This document shows positions 18,008-26,499 of a stretch of 64,000 nucleotides of DNA, in pieces. Each line of letters starts with the position of its first letter. The first letter of the stretch is position 1. A program made the position numbers and the translations under genes. The notes beneath the pieces were generated by a model. The model had not been told where the DNA came from and did no database searches. It saw only the letters and a program-made list of their open reading frames with translations. Origin of the DNA: JAFDCJ01 sp049669725 (GTDB taxonomy: Bacteria > Desulfobacterota > Desulfobacteria > Desulfobacterales > JAFDCJ01); assembly GCA_049669725.1 (NCBI GenBank), contig JBATKU010000735.1, positions 18,308 through 82,307 on the forward strand. Direction: 5' to 3'.

Positions 18008-18259
18008 ATGAAACTAAATGTTATGGCATTTGCATTGACGACTGGAATCATATGTGGTGTAGGCCTTTTCCTTTTGACCTGGTGGATTATCATGTTTGAT
18101 GGTGCCACCGGTGACCCTACGCTGATCGGTCGGGTTTATCGGGGATATGGAATATCCGCCGCCGGCAGTTTCATCGGTCTAATCTGGGCCTTTGTTGATG
18201 GTTTAATCGGAGGTGGGATTTTTGCGTGGTTGTATAATCGGATTGCCGGAAGTAAATAG
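18008..18259 (+). CDS. Small two-helix membrane protein, holin-like
   Basis: The 83-residue protein has one helix at about 8-29 (containing CGVGLFLLTWWIIMF), a short polar loop with GRVYRGYGIS, and a second helix at about 50-77. Homologues are often labelled bacteriophage holin, but they occur as single chromosomal genes without phage neighbours, as here; a true lysis role is unlikely. The start has an excellent AAGGAGG site. The gene is divergent from padR, with about 160 bases between them. Confidence 0.75.
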   Translation: MKLNVMAFALTTGIICGVGLFLLTWWIIMFDGATGDPTLIGRVYRGYGISAAGSFIGLIWAFVDGLIGGGIFAWLYNRIAGSK

Positions 18260-18389
18260 CAAAAGCTTTTTTCAATGTGATTTTTCAGATTCTTTAAAAA
18301 GATAGCAAGATTCGGGTGGCTTCGGCATTTAAGATGATTTATATTCTGGCTAAATCAAATAACCAGTTTCAAGAGAGGTGATTCGAACC

Positions 18390-19262
18390 ATGCAAGCATC
18401 ATCCCTATCCCAGGCCAGTGACGATTATGACCGGATTGAAAAAGCCATTAAATTTATTGAGAATAACGTTTCTTCTCAACCGGATCTGAAGGAAATTGCA
18501 GACCATATCGGTCTGAGTGAATTTCATTTTCAACGCCTCTTCGGCCGCTGGGTCGGTATCAGCCCCAAGCGGTTTTTACAATTTTTGACCAAAGAATACG
18601 CCAAACAACTGCTGGAGAATTCCGTCAACCTTCTGGATGTAACTTATGAAGCCGGCCTGTCCAGCCCCGGAAGGCTTCACGACTTATTTGTCACCTGCGA
18701 GGCGGTTACACCGGGAGAATACAAAACCAAAGGAGAAGGGATTACCATTAAGTATGGTATTCACCCCAGCCCCTTTGGTGATTGTCTGCTGGCGACCACC
18801 GCAAGAGGTATTTGCGGTTTCTTTTTCGTAAAATATAGACAAAGAAAGAACCCCCTCGCTGAATTACGCTATTTTTGGAAAAATGCTGATATTGTAGAAG
18901 ATCCGCATGCATCCCGGGAACTGGTTGATCGAATTTTTAACCCGTCCTTCGCCGACAGTTCCACACCGCTGCATTTGATTTTAAGCGGTACCAATTTTCA
19001 GATAAAAGTCTGGGAAGCCTTGATCAAAATTCCCTTTGGTGCGGTGGTTTCCTATGAAGATGTGGCAATTCAGGTGGGCATCCCCGGCGCTACCCGGGCG
19101 GTGGGCAGTGCGGTGGGCAAAAATCCCGTTTCCTTTATCATTCCCTGTCATAGAGTGATTCGCAAGACGGCCGACTTCGGCAACTACGGCGGGGGCACCG
19201 CCAGGAAGAAAGCGATACTCGGTTGGGAGGCCGCGCATATGAGCATGGCGCAAAGCGCCTAG
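18390..19262 (+). CDS. Ada-like AraC-type regulator fused to O6-methylguanine-DNA methyltransferase
   Basis: The 290-residue protein joins an AraC-type double HTH (about 15-115, IADHIGLSEFHFQRLFGRWVGISP) to an alkyltransferase domain with the active-site motif PCHRVI near residue 250. The suicidal Cys accepts alkyl groups from O6-alkylguanine. The N-terminal zinc domain of E. coli Ada (Cys38, which senses phosphotriesters) is missing, so methyl-dependent activation must differ or be absent. I prefer ATG 18390, which has AGAGAGG 11 bases upstream, over GTG 18378, which overlaps that site. Confidence 0.85.
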   Translation: MQASSLSQASDDYDRIEKAIKFIENNVSSQPDLKEIADHIGLSEFHFQRLFGRWVGISPKRFLQFLTKEYAKQLLENSVNLLDVTYEAGLSSPGRLHDLFVTCEAVTPGEYKTKGEGITIKYGIHPSPFGDCLLATTARGICGFFFVKYRQRKNPLAELRYFWKNADIVEDPHASRELVDRIFNPSFADSSTPLHLILSGTNFQIKVWEALIKIPFGAVVSYEDVAIQVGIPGATRAVGSAVGKNPVSFIIPCHRVIRKTADFGNYGGGTARKKAILGWEAAHMSMAQSA

Positions 19263-19325
19263 AGAAAGCTCATAGCGCATAGTAAAAATAAGGATTCTAT
19301 TATTTTTATAGCGGAGCGGACACAT

Positions 19326-19462
19326 CGTGGCTAAAAGCCACTCCCACCGCTCAATTACTGAAATATGTTAGCTATATTTAAGTTCTCAGTATTCAATGTG
19401 GGAGCGGCTTTTAGCCGCGATTTCCTTTTGTATCGAATCGCAACCGCAGCAATTGAGCGGAA
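19326..19462. repeat. Nested inverted repeats between ada-like and ABM genes
   Basis: The 24-base arm ATCGTGGCTAAAAGCC… at 19326-19349 is matched by its complement (two mismatches) at 19399-19422. Each arm is itself palindromic around GGCTTTTAGCC. Just outside, CCGCTCAATT near 19346 is complemented by AATTGAGCGG near 19453. There is no ORF. The motif GGGAGCGGCTTTTAGCCGCGA looks like a dispersed REP-type sequence. Confidence 0.6.
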
Positions 19463-19496
19463 TATGCTATTTTAAGACAACTTCAGGGAGGAAAAG

Positions 19497-19814
19497 ATGA
19501 TTGCAAGACTCTGGCACGGCTGGACAACACCTGAGTATGCGGATGTTTATGAAAATCTGCTCAAGACGGAAATATTTCCCGGCATCGCCGCCAAAGGTGT
19601 TGCCGGCTACCGGGGTATCCAGCTGCTGCGGCGCGCTCAGGATGAGGAGGTGGAGTTTATTACGATTATGGAATTTGACTCCTGGGAAGCCATCAAACAA
19701 TTCGCAGGTAAAGATTACGAACGTGCCTATGTACCACCAAAAGCTCGCAAAGTTTTGGCGCGCTTCGATGAGCGTTTGCAGCACTATGAAATAAGGGAGA
19801 AGATAAGATATTAA
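19497..19814 (+). CDS. ABM-fold small protein 3
   Basis: The 105-residue protein begins MIARLWHGWT and continues with a helix, the KGVAGYRGIQLLRR strand and EFITIMEFDSWEAIKQF, a layout shared with the antibiotic biosynthesis monooxygenase fold. It is more distant from the two ABM proteins at 12.4-13 kb. AGGGAGG precedes the start. An enzymatic function cannot be assigned; homologues are usually called antibiotic biosynthesis monooxygenase. Confidence 0.7.
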   Translation: MIARLWHGWTTPEYADVYENLLKTEIFPGIAAKGVAGYRGIQLLRRAQDEEVEFITIMEFDSWEAIKQFAGKDYERAYVPPKARKVLARFDERLQHYEIREKIRY

Positions 19815-19897
19815 TTTGGATGCAATTTAAGGAACATCTATCAAATTAAGATCGGTGGCTTTCTGTCCCCAACATTGGCGGAAGACGGCTTTGATTG

Positions 19898-20506
19898 TTA
19901 TCGATTATCATATATCGTTATAATTTTCCCGTTACCTTTGCCTTCAATACTTTTAACATAAGCATTTATTACCTTATCCATTGGTATCGCATTATGTCCG
20001 GGAAAGTAGGCTTCATATATTTCTACGGCATCTTCAACCAGACCCGATGACACAACATTAATCCTGACGCTGTTGCCCAGTTCTAAAGATGCGGCTTTAA
20101 CAAAGCTGTGGATTCCGCCATTGACCATGGCAGGGCTGGTTGTGCCAACCACCGGATCATCAGCCAGAATACCCGTACTTAACGTAAACGAACCGCCGGT
20201 ATTCAAGTATTTTTGACCAATTCTTACAAGATTTACCTGCCCCATCAGTTTGCTTTTTAGTCCGATATAAAAGTCTTCTTCAGTCATCGAGTCTAAGGCT
20301 GCCCATTTGGCTTCTCCTGCAATACAAACAATGGCATCAACCTTCCCAATGTTCTCAAACATTGCTGCAATAGATTTGCTATCATCAATGTCTACATTAA
20401 CATCACCGGATTTTCGGCCGGCGGTTACAATTTGGTGCTTCTTTGCCAAATGAGCACTAACCTTCTTCCCGATTGTGCCGGTACCACCAATTATTAGAAT
20501 TTTCAT
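19898..20506 (-). CDS. Short-chain dehydrogenase-like protein with altered catalytic site
   Basis: The 202-residue protein has the SDR nucleotide-binding motif GGTGTIGKK at residues 7-15 and the NAG-like CIAGEA. The conserved Ser is present (TLSTGIL), but the usual YxxxK is replaced: the aligned stretch reads PAMVNGGIHSFVKAA, so both the catalytic Tyr and Lys are absent at the expected positions. It belongs to a known subgroup of short SDR-like proteins whose reaction, if any, is not established. A ribosome site GAGGAGAACG is present. It is monocistronic. Confidence 0.75.
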   Translation of the reverse strand: MKILIIGGTGTIGKKVSAHLAKKHQIVTAGRKSGDVNVDIDDSKSIAAMFENIGKVDAIVCIAGEAKWAALDSMTEEDFYIGLKSKLMGQVNLVRIGQKYLNTGGSFTLSTGILADDPVVGTTSPAMVNGGIHSFVKAASLELGNSVRINVVSSGLVEDAVEIYEAYFPGHNAIPMDKVINAYVKSIEGKGNGKIITIYDNR

Positions 20507-20692
20507 TTCGTTCTCCTCGCTTTCTGATAGTAGACCGCTAGGAGTATATCTTCAGGCCTAGCTGCGTGCAATTGGATAATTCTTCAAATTGCTCTTTAGC
20601 TTTACTCTGAATAACGCATACCGATCCGGGTAAGCCGCGCAAGGTACGAGCGTCGGCCAGACTGGAGGATAATGCAGTCTATGCAGTCTGCT

Positions 20693-21157
20693 CTACTGCG
20701 TGTGGCCAGGGTAATAAGCTGACAGAGCCTCAATGCTTTCCCTTAGGGTTTTCGCATATTTCATATCAGCATTTTGCTTGGCCTTCATTGCTGCAATAAT
20801 TACCGTATGGTGCTTGATTAAACGTTCAGCATAGTCTTTTTGATCTGGTTTGACTCGTTGGGTCAAAAAATAATCACCAATCGTGGAAATTATATTTTGG
20901 GCATGTTTTTCTTTATTCATTACCCACCGAATCAATTGGTTCCGAGATTGCGCATCTGACTTGTCTGCCAGCTCAGCAATTAACCTGGCTGACTTTTCTA
21001 TGGTAGTGGCATCTTCGAGCATCGCTTGAACTCGGGCGTGGTCGTCATAAATTCCACACGGGATCTGGCAGTGTGCATCCGATGATTGCGGTACCATTAC
21101 AATCGCTCCGGTTACAGCAAAGGCAGCTAGCATCATTAAATTTTTCATTTGTTTCAT
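20693..21157 (-). CDS. sodN: Exported nickel superoxide dismutase
   Basis: The 154-residue precursor starts with a Sec signal peptide (about 1-28, ending QSSDA) directly followed by HCQIPCGIYDD. The pattern HCxxPCGxY is the nickel hook of NiSOD, in which the first residue His and Cys2 and Cys6 bind the metal after N-terminal processing. The remaining 120 residues are mostly helical, as expected for the four-helix bundle that assembles as a hexamer. Well-studied NiSODs have a short propeptide cut by a dedicated peptidase (SodX); here signal peptidase cleavage after Ala28 would expose the His directly and place the enzyme in the periplasm. No sodX lies nearby. Confidence 0.85.
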   Translation of the reverse strand: MKQMKNLMMLAAFAVTGAIVMVPQSSDAHCQIPCGIYDDHARVQAMLEDATTIEKSARLIAELADKSDAQSRNQLIRWVMNKEKHAQNIISTIGDYFLTQRVKPDQKDYAERLIKHHTVIIAAMKAKQNADMKYAKTLRESIEALSAYYPGHTQ

Positions 21158-21217
21158 CGTCGTTTCCTCCTTCCAAATTTATTAATTAACCATTTACCAA
21201 TAACAAATAATTTCCAA

Positions 21218-22441
21218 TCAAGCCAGGGCTTCCTTGATCCTGACCATGGCTTTTTCAACGTTATCGTAATCGTTAAAGGCGCTGATCCGGATATAGCCTT
21301 CGCCGCATTTTCCGAACCCTGCTCCCGGCGTGCAAACCACAGCAGCTTTTTCCAGAAGCCGGTCAAAGAATTTCCAAGAATCAGATCCGCCGTCAATCCA
21401 GATATAAGGAGAATTCTCTCCACCGATACATTCAAATCCGAGCGCTGACATTTCCTGACGAATCAAGGCTGCATTTTTCAGATAGTAGTCTATTAGTGCT
21501 TTTGTCTGCTGCTGGCCTTCTGCGCTGTATACTGCTTCCACCGCTTTTTGCACGGGATAGGAGACCCCATTGAATTTGGTTGACTGGCGGCGATACCAGA
21601 GTGCGTGCAGAGATTGTTTTTCGCCTTCATATGTGTAGGCGACACATGTTTTTGGCACCACCGTAAAGGCACAGCGGGTACCGGTAAAACCAGCTGTTTT
21701 AGAGAAGCTCCGGAATTCGATAGCGACTTCCCGGGCGCCTTCGATCTCGTAAATTGATCTGGGCAGTTCATCATCGCGGATGAACGACTCATAGGCGGCA
21801 TCAAACAAGATAAGGGCTTTGTTCTCCCGGGCGTAATCCACCCATTGCTTCAGGGCAGATTTTGATATGGTAGCCCCGGTGGGGTTATTGGGGTAGCACA
21901 GGTAAATCAGATCTACCTTTTCCCGGGGTAAATCCGGAATAAAACCATTTTCCCGTTTGCCCTCCAAATAAACAAGTCCTTCGTAGCGGCCCTGGTTATA
22001 CCGTCCTGTTCTGCCCGCCATGACGTTGGTATCGACATAAACCGGATAAACCGGATCGGGAATCGCAATCTTTATATCTTTGGAAAACATTTCCTGGATA
22101 TTGCCGTTGTCACATTTGGCACCATCGCTGATAAATATCTCATCCGGGGAAATATCAGCTCCCCTGGCCTGGAAATCATGCCGGGCTATCTTTTTTCGTA
22201 AAAATTCATATCCTTGCTCTGGACCGTACCCCCGAAAAGTCTTCGCGTCGGCCATTTCGTCTACTCCCCGGTGAAACGCTTGAATGCAGGCCGGGGGCAG
22301 GGGCCGGGTGACATCACCGATGCCCAGTTTAATCACATCACGGTCCGGGTGCGCTTCCTGAAAGGCGGCCGTTCTGTTTTTAATTTCAGCAAACAAATAG
22401 GATGCCTGAAGTTTAAGATAGTTTTCATTGATTGTGATCAT
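21218..22441 (-). CDS. dapL: LL-diaminopimelate aminotransferase
   Basis: The 407-residue fold-type I aminotransferase matches DapL: N-terminal NENYLKLQASYLFAEI, GIGDVTRPLPPA, the FISDGAKCDNGNIQEMF region and the PLP lysine in SFSKTAGFTGTR. DapL converts tetrahydrodipicolinate to LL-diaminopimelate in one step, replacing DapC/D/E in lysine and peptidoglycan synthesis, and is typical of Deltaproteobacteria, Chlamydiae and plants. Start is ATG; upstream is a structured spacer and then an Lrp regulator on the same strand. Confidence 0.92.
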   Translation of the reverse strand: MITINENYLKLQASYLFAEIKNRTAAFQEAHPDRDVIKLGIGDVTRPLPPACIQAFHRGVDEMADAKTFRGYGPEQGYEFLRKKIARHDFQARGADISPDEIFISDGAKCDNGNIQEMFSKDIKIAIPDPVYPVYVDTNVMAGRTGRYNQGRYEGLVYLEGKRENGFIPDLPREKVDLIYLCYPNNPTGATISKSALKQWVDYARENKALILFDAAYESFIRDDELPRSIYEIEGAREVAIEFRSFSKTAGFTGTRCAFTVVPKTCVAYTYEGEKQSLHALWYRRQSTKFNGVSYPVQKAVEAVYSAEGQQQTKALIDYYLKNAALIRQEMSALGFECIGGENSPYIWIDGGSDSWKFFDRLLEKAAVVCTPGAGFGKCGEGYIRISAFNDYDNVEKAMVRIKEALA

Positions 22442-22461
22442 CGTTCACCTCTAATGTTGAG

Positions 22462-22531
22462 GTTCAGAAGTTCAGGGTTCCCCGTTCAGAGTTTCCTAAA
22501 CGCTGAACCTTTGAACCCTGAACCTCTGAAC
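22462..22531. repeat. Strong hairpin between lrp and dapL
   Basis: GTTCAGAAGTTCAGGGTTC (22462-22480) is complementary, with one mismatch, to 22513-22531, and the loop contains a further GTTCAG/CTGAAC pair. The motif contains repeats of GTTCAG. It has no U-run and so is not a classic terminator; it may be a REP-type intergenic repeat or an RNA-processing site between the co-oriented genes. Confidence 0.6.
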
Positions 22532-22537
22532 GGTTAA

Positions 22538-23008
22538 TTATGACTGCTTCTCGTCATCATCAATCGGAAATTGAGCTGTTTCTTTATAGGTTGACATTAC
22601 GATGGAGGTCTTTGTCAGCTGGACGCCTTCGATGGAACGGATGGTTTCGCGGATCAGGCGTCCGATCTCTTCGGTATCCGATCCCCGCAGTTTGACCAAA
22701 AAGGCATCTTCGCCGGCCACATAATGGACTTCCTGGACATGGGGGCGGTGGGCCAGTTTTTTTCCGATCTGTATTTCATCGGCATACATATCGGTTTTGA
22801 CCGTGATATACGCGATCAGGCTTTTGTTGAAAAATTTGGGGTTCAAGCGAACTTCATAACCATCTATAATATTTTGCTTTTCAAGCTTTCTAATCCGTTC
22901 CAGAACAGCCGATGGGGCCAGCCCAACCTGACGTGCCACATCCACATTGGGTATTCGAGCCTTTTCCTGTAAAATCTTCAGTATATTTAAATTAATATCA
23001 TCAATCAT
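22538..23008 (-). CDS. Lrp/AsnC-family transcriptional regulator
   Basis: The 156-residue protein has the Lrp winged HTH at its N-terminus (LNILKILQEKARIPNVDVAR, then VLERIRKLEKQNII) and a C-terminal RAM/ligand-binding domain (HVQEVHYVAGEDAFLVKLRG). Such proteins bind amino acids and form octamers. Its position 96 bases upstream of dapL on the same strand suggests control of lysine or diaminopimelate synthesis, which is inference from neighbourhood only. Confidence 0.88.
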   Translation of the reverse strand: MIDDINLNILKILQEKARIPNVDVARQVGLAPSAVLERIRKLEKQNIIDGYEVRLNPKFFNKSLIAYITVKTDMYADEIQIGKKLAHRPHVQEVHYVAGEDAFLVKLRGSDTEEIGRLIRETIRSIEGVQLTKTSIVMSTYKETAQFPIDDDEKQS

Positions 23009-23370
23009 TCATAAAATTCCGAAATTACCAGAACGATATTCTCTTTAATCGGCGATGTCAAGAGAAATTAATCTGAAAAGAACGGCATAGGGCTCAAGTA
23101 TTAAGTCCCTGTTTTAATGATGATATTATCCTTCTTTATGGCTTGCACCCAGCCTGCCGAGCCATGGTCACGCCATAGCGTAACGACGGCTGGCACCTTG
23201 AGTCCTGAGTTTGGATCCCATTGGTATCATGCATCGAATACGGATGAATCACCGGACCTGTCTGGGACCAGCAACTTGCACCCAGGGGCCAGTCTGCCTC
23301 TTGATTTATTGGTTCTCTACTGTTACGGGAAAGTTTGACAACAGCTGATTCCTTGAGAGAGGAGGTACGT
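23009..23370. other. Non-coding stretch between lrp and the DUF2461 gene
   Basis: Frames exist on both strands here, but their translations are rich in Cys, Trp, Ser and Gln without recognisable structure, and I see no ribosome site for them. AGAGAGGAGG just before 23371 serves the DUF2461 gene. No promoter is obvious. Confidence 0.4.
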
Positions 23371-24057
23371 ATGGTGGAATTTAACGGTTTTTCCAGGCAA
23401 TATTTTACATTTTTCAACCAGTTGGGAAAAAATAACTCCAAAGAATGGTTTGAAAAACACCGGGAGGGCTACGATGAGTTTGTCCTGCATCCGGCCAGGG
23501 AATTTGTGGTTGCCATGGGAGAAAAGCTAAGGAAAATTGCACCTGAGGTTAATGCCATTCCTAAGATCAACCAAAGTTTGTTTAAAATTAACCGGGATGT
23601 TCGCTTCAGCAAGGACAAAAGCCCATATAAAACCTATATGGGAGTTTGGCTGTGGGAAGGCGACCGCAACCGCATGGAGTGTTCCGGCTTTTATTTGCAT
23701 GTGGAAAACAAAAACCTTTTAATCGGTGTTGGGATAAAGATGTTTTCCAAACCGTTGCTGGATCGCTACCGTAAGGCTGTTGTGGATAAAAAGCTGGGAG
23801 CAGCATTAAAAAGCGCGGTCAAAAAGATTACTGAAAAGGGCTACCTGTTAGACGGAAAGCATTATAAAAAGATACCCAGCGGCTATGATTCCGAGCATCC
23901 CAATGCCGAATACCTCCTGTACAATGGACTAACTGCCCGGTTGGAGGAAAAAATTACGGATGTGTTTTATTCTGATGCCCTCATTGACTACGCCTATTCC
24001 CATTATAAAAATATGTTGCACCTGCACCGATGGCTCAAAAAAGTGCTTGACGAATAG
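23371..24057 (+). CDS. DUF2461 family protein
   Basis: The 228-residue protein matches the DUF2461 (TIGR02453) family by FTFFNQLGKNNSKEWFEKHR at its start, the central NQSLFKINRDVRFSKDKSPYKTY block and FYLHVENKNLLIGVG. The conserved Arg/Asp/Lys cluster suggests an enzyme, but no activity is known for the family. AGAGAGGAGG at optimal spacing fixes the ATG at 23371 rather than a TTG 36 bases upstream. The MBL gene follows 49 bases later and is probably co-transcribed. Confidence 0.85.
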   Translation: MVEFNGFSRQYFTFFNQLGKNNSKEWFEKHREGYDEFVLHPAREFVVAMGEKLRKIAPEVNAIPKINQSLFKINRDVRFSKDKSPYKTYMGVWLWEGDRNRMECSGFYLHVENKNLLIGVGIKMFSKPLLDRYRKAVVDKKLGAALKSAVKKITEKGYLLDGKHYKKIPSGYDSEHPNAEYLLYNGLTARLEEKITDVFYSDALIDYAYSHYKNMLHLHRWLKKVLDE

Positions 24058-24106
24058 ATTTATAAAGATCTATTACCAATTCTAAATGCCATGAAAGGAA
24101 ATTCAA

Positions 24107-25063
24107 ATGGATTTTACACTCAATGAAGTCGATAAGGTGGAAGTTCTGACGTTGCAGGATAATTATGTTGACATCGCCTCCATGGACAGCACCGCAATGG
24201 TGCAACGGGCGATGCCAGTCAAAGACTCGGAGGCTAAAGTCAGCATTCTGGCCGAACACGGTTTTTCAGCCTTGATCACGGTTACCGCCGGTGACAGCAC
24301 CAGAAGTCTCCTGTTTGATTTCGGTTTTTCAGAACATGGCACTGCCTTTAATGCCGATGCCCTGGGATTGGATCTGTCCGGCGTAGAGACCCTGGTACTG
24401 TCACATGGTCACATGGATCATTTTGGGGGTTTACTGCCAATCGTTGAGCGAATCGGCAAAAAGCCAATTGAATTGGTTCTGCACCCTTCTGCTTTCAGGC
24501 AGGAGCGCTATATTAATGCGGGCGAAGATTTAAAAATATCTTTACCTTCGCTAAAGCGTGAGAAGTTAAAAGAAGCCGAAATCCTTCCGGTCGAATCGAA
24601 AGATCCCTACTCGCTTCTAGATGGCACCCTTCTTTTTCTGGGGCAGGTACCCAAAAAGACGGATTTTGAAACCGGAGATTCCCGTTTGTGTTATGACGTG
24701 CAAGGAGCATCGCATCAGGATCTCATAGAGGACGACACCGCCGTCATCGCCCATGTTAAAGGAAAAGGCTTGTTGATTTTATCCGGCTGCGCCCACGCCG
24801 GTATTGTCAATACGGTGAAATATGCCCAGGAGACCACTGGAGTTGATTCGATCTATGCCGTTATGGGAGGCTTTCATCTTACAGGAGCCGTGAATGAGCC
24901 TGCCATTGGGCCGACCATTGCAGCCCTGAAAGAGCTGAATCCCGGATATATTGTTCCCACCCATTGTACCGGCCGCAAAGCCGCCATGCTTATCGAAAAG
25001 GAAATGCCCGAAAAATTTCTTTTAAACATGTCCGGTACTAAAATGATATTCGCCGCCCAATGA
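24107..25063 (+). CDS. Metallo-beta-lactamase-fold hydrolase, DHPS-like
   Basis: The 318-residue protein has the MBL metal motif SHGHMDHFGG (about 99-108), a third-strand LSGCAHAG and the terminal PTHCTG histidine, all in the spacing of the 7,8-dihydropterin-6-methyl-4-(beta-D-ribofuranosyl)-aminobenzene 5'-phosphate synthase-like subgroup. The real reaction in bacteria is not certain; archaeal members act in methanopterin synthesis. A clear AAAGGA lies before the ATG. It ends 91 bases before the convergent proC. Confidence 0.8.
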   Translation: MDFTLNEVDKVEVLTLQDNYVDIASMDSTAMVQRAMPVKDSEAKVSILAEHGFSALITVTAGDSTRSLLFDFGFSEHGTAFNADALGLDLSGVETLVLSHGHMDHFGGLLPIVERIGKKPIELVLHPSAFRQERYINAGEDLKISLPSLKREKLKEAEILPVESKDPYSLLDGTLLFLGQVPKKTDFETGDSRLCYDVQGASHQDLIEDDTAVIAHVKGKGLLILSGCAHAGIVNTVKYAQETTGVDSIYAVMGGFHLTGAVNEPAIGPTIAALKELNPGYIVPTHCTGRKAAMLIEKEMPEKFLLNMSGTKMIFAAQ

Positions 25064-25154
25064 TACCGTAATAATCCTGAAGGGAATTTGCGCTTGTATC
25101 GCAAACAGAGCAAAAAATTTCCAACCGTGCATTTGTATCCGAACTATAAATTAG

Positions 25155-25970
25155 CTATACCGATTGACTCAGTTCGACAGCCCGGTTTATGGCACTGTCA
25201 ATGGCATCCATGATACCGGCTTTAAAGGCATAGGTTTCCAGGGTATACAGGCTTTCGATGGAAATTCCGCCCGGCGTGCTGGCCTCACTGATGAGTTCGT
25301 GGGGAGGTACCTGCCGGGTTTTCCAAACTTCCATGGAGCCGGCAATGGTTTGATAGACAATTTTTGTTGAGGTATCGCGATCGATTCCTGCCCGGACACC
25401 GGCATCGATGAGCGCCTGAAACAGCATGTAGGTGATGGTCGGGCTGCTCAAGGCCATTACGGTATTCACCTGTTCCTCTTTTACAACCACATACTCGCCC
25501 AGGCAGGCAAACAGCTCAAAAATTTCCGCTTTCAAATCATCAGAAACATGATCATTAAAGGCAAGGGCCGTGATGCCCATCCCGACCTGGCTCGGGGGGT
25601 TGGGCAGGGCCCTGACCACCGGTAGGCGGCTTTCCAACTCCTCATAGGCTTTCATGGGTATGCCGGCGGCCACGGTGATGATTACCTTATTATCCGGAAA
25701 GCCGATGCGTTTCAGCTCTTCCACCACCTCTCCCACCAAATGGGGAAGGACATTGATAAAAATAAATTCACCTGTGAACACCGCCTCCATATTATCTTCT
25801 GCGACGGATATACCGTAGGCTTTTTTCAAATGTTGCCCTTTTTCTTTAACCGGATCACTGACAATCAGGCGTTCTGGAACAACATTATCGGACTTGGTCA
25901 AATTGGCTAAGATGATTTCAGTGATGTGGCCACCGCCGATGAAGGCGATGGAGCGATCGTTAAGTGCCAT
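25155..25970 (-). CDS. Pyrroline-5-carboxylate reductase-like oxidoreductase
   Basis: The 271-residue protein has an N-terminal Rossmann fold (AFIGGGHITEIIL) and the C-terminal ProC helical dimer domain with the family block STPGGISIESLYTLE (normally TSPGGTT). ProC reduces pyrroline-5-carboxylate to proline with NAD(P)H. The NAD-binding loop reads GGGHIT where most ProC proteins have GxGxMA, and the active-site TSPGGTT is altered, so it may be a paralog with another imine substrate. ATG 25970 with GAGGA upstream is preferred over an in-frame start at 26015. Confidence 0.8.
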   Translation of the reverse strand: MALNDRSIAFIGGGHITEIILANLTKSDNVVPERLIVSDPVKEKGQHLKKAYGISVAEDNMEAVFTGEFIFINVLPHLVGEVVEELKRIGFPDNKVIITVAAGIPMKAYEELESRLPVVRALPNPPSQVGMGITALAFNDHVSDDLKAEIFELFACLGEYVVVKEEQVNTVMALSSPTITYMLFQALIDAGVRAGIDRDTSTKIVYQTIAGSMEVWKTRQVPPHELISEASTPGGISIESLYTLETYAFKAGIMDAIDSAINRAVELSQSV

Positions 25971-26030
25971 AATTTTTTCCTCACAAGAGTAAGCGTTGGT
26001 ATGAATGAAATCCACCTCGATCCCCCTTTA

Positions 26031-26051
26031 ATAAAGGGGGAAGAATTGGTT
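26031..26051. repeat. Short palindrome, CCCCCTTTA type
   Basis: CCCCCTTTA and TAAAGGGGG are separated by one base upstream of proC. Such sequences recur between genes in many Deltaproteobacterial genomes. It lies in the 5' region of the proC transcript, about 60 bases before the chosen start. Confidence 0.55.
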
Positions 26052-26303
26052 CTGCCCTTATCAAATTCGGATTGGACTGGTAAGCGCTTAACTCTGACAA
26101 TGCCGGTAATTTCCTGTTTTGTAAAGAAAAAATTCTGATTCAAATTACCGAGATGTAATATTTTGGCACCGAATTCAACTTTGCTCAGCGGTCCCGGTTC
26201 GGCGGGGATTAGAAGGCGCATCAAGTTAAAAGGTATTTTTTTAGAATGACCGGTTTGATATCCTAATATAATAAAATCACTTAATATTTCTGAAAAATGA
26301 CCG

Positions 26304-26360
26304 ATATAGTGGTTGTCGAAAACGTTTCGTTTTTCAAACGTTTTTTCGACAACCACATAT
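26304..26360. repeat. 57-base near-perfect palindrome
   Basis: The arm GTGGTTGTCGAAAACGTTT (26309-26327) is matched by its complement ending at 26356, with a 2-base bulge and a loop of about 8 bases; ATAT flanks extend the pairing. It lies in the non-coding 480 bases between proC and the REC-GGDEF gene. It is too A/T-balanced for a normal terminator and could be a protein-binding cruciform or the trace of a mobile element. Confidence 0.6.
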
Positions 26361-26499
26361 ACCACAGTTCCAAATTTCGTAATATTGTTATGGAGCGCGG
26401 TATAATATTAAGGCCGGCGTTGCAGGATTTGGTAAAATTTGCTATTTTTCGATAGCCGAGGCATTGAATAAGGCTTCTTGTTATAAGGTACTGTAAAGA

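Noticed and set aside
18008..18259. Prophage lysis gene (holin)
   Set aside because: No endolysin or other phage gene nearby; the protein type is common as a lone chromosomal gene.
23136..23441. Open frames on both strands upstream of the DUF2461 gene
   Set aside because: Unusual Cys/Trp/Gln-rich translations without ribosome sites or recognisable folds; overlap with the start of the real gene.
25907..26365. 152-codon minus-strand frame upstream of proC
   Set aside because: It runs antisense through the 26.3 kb palindrome and overlaps the proC start in another frame; no ribosome site and no protein-like motifs.
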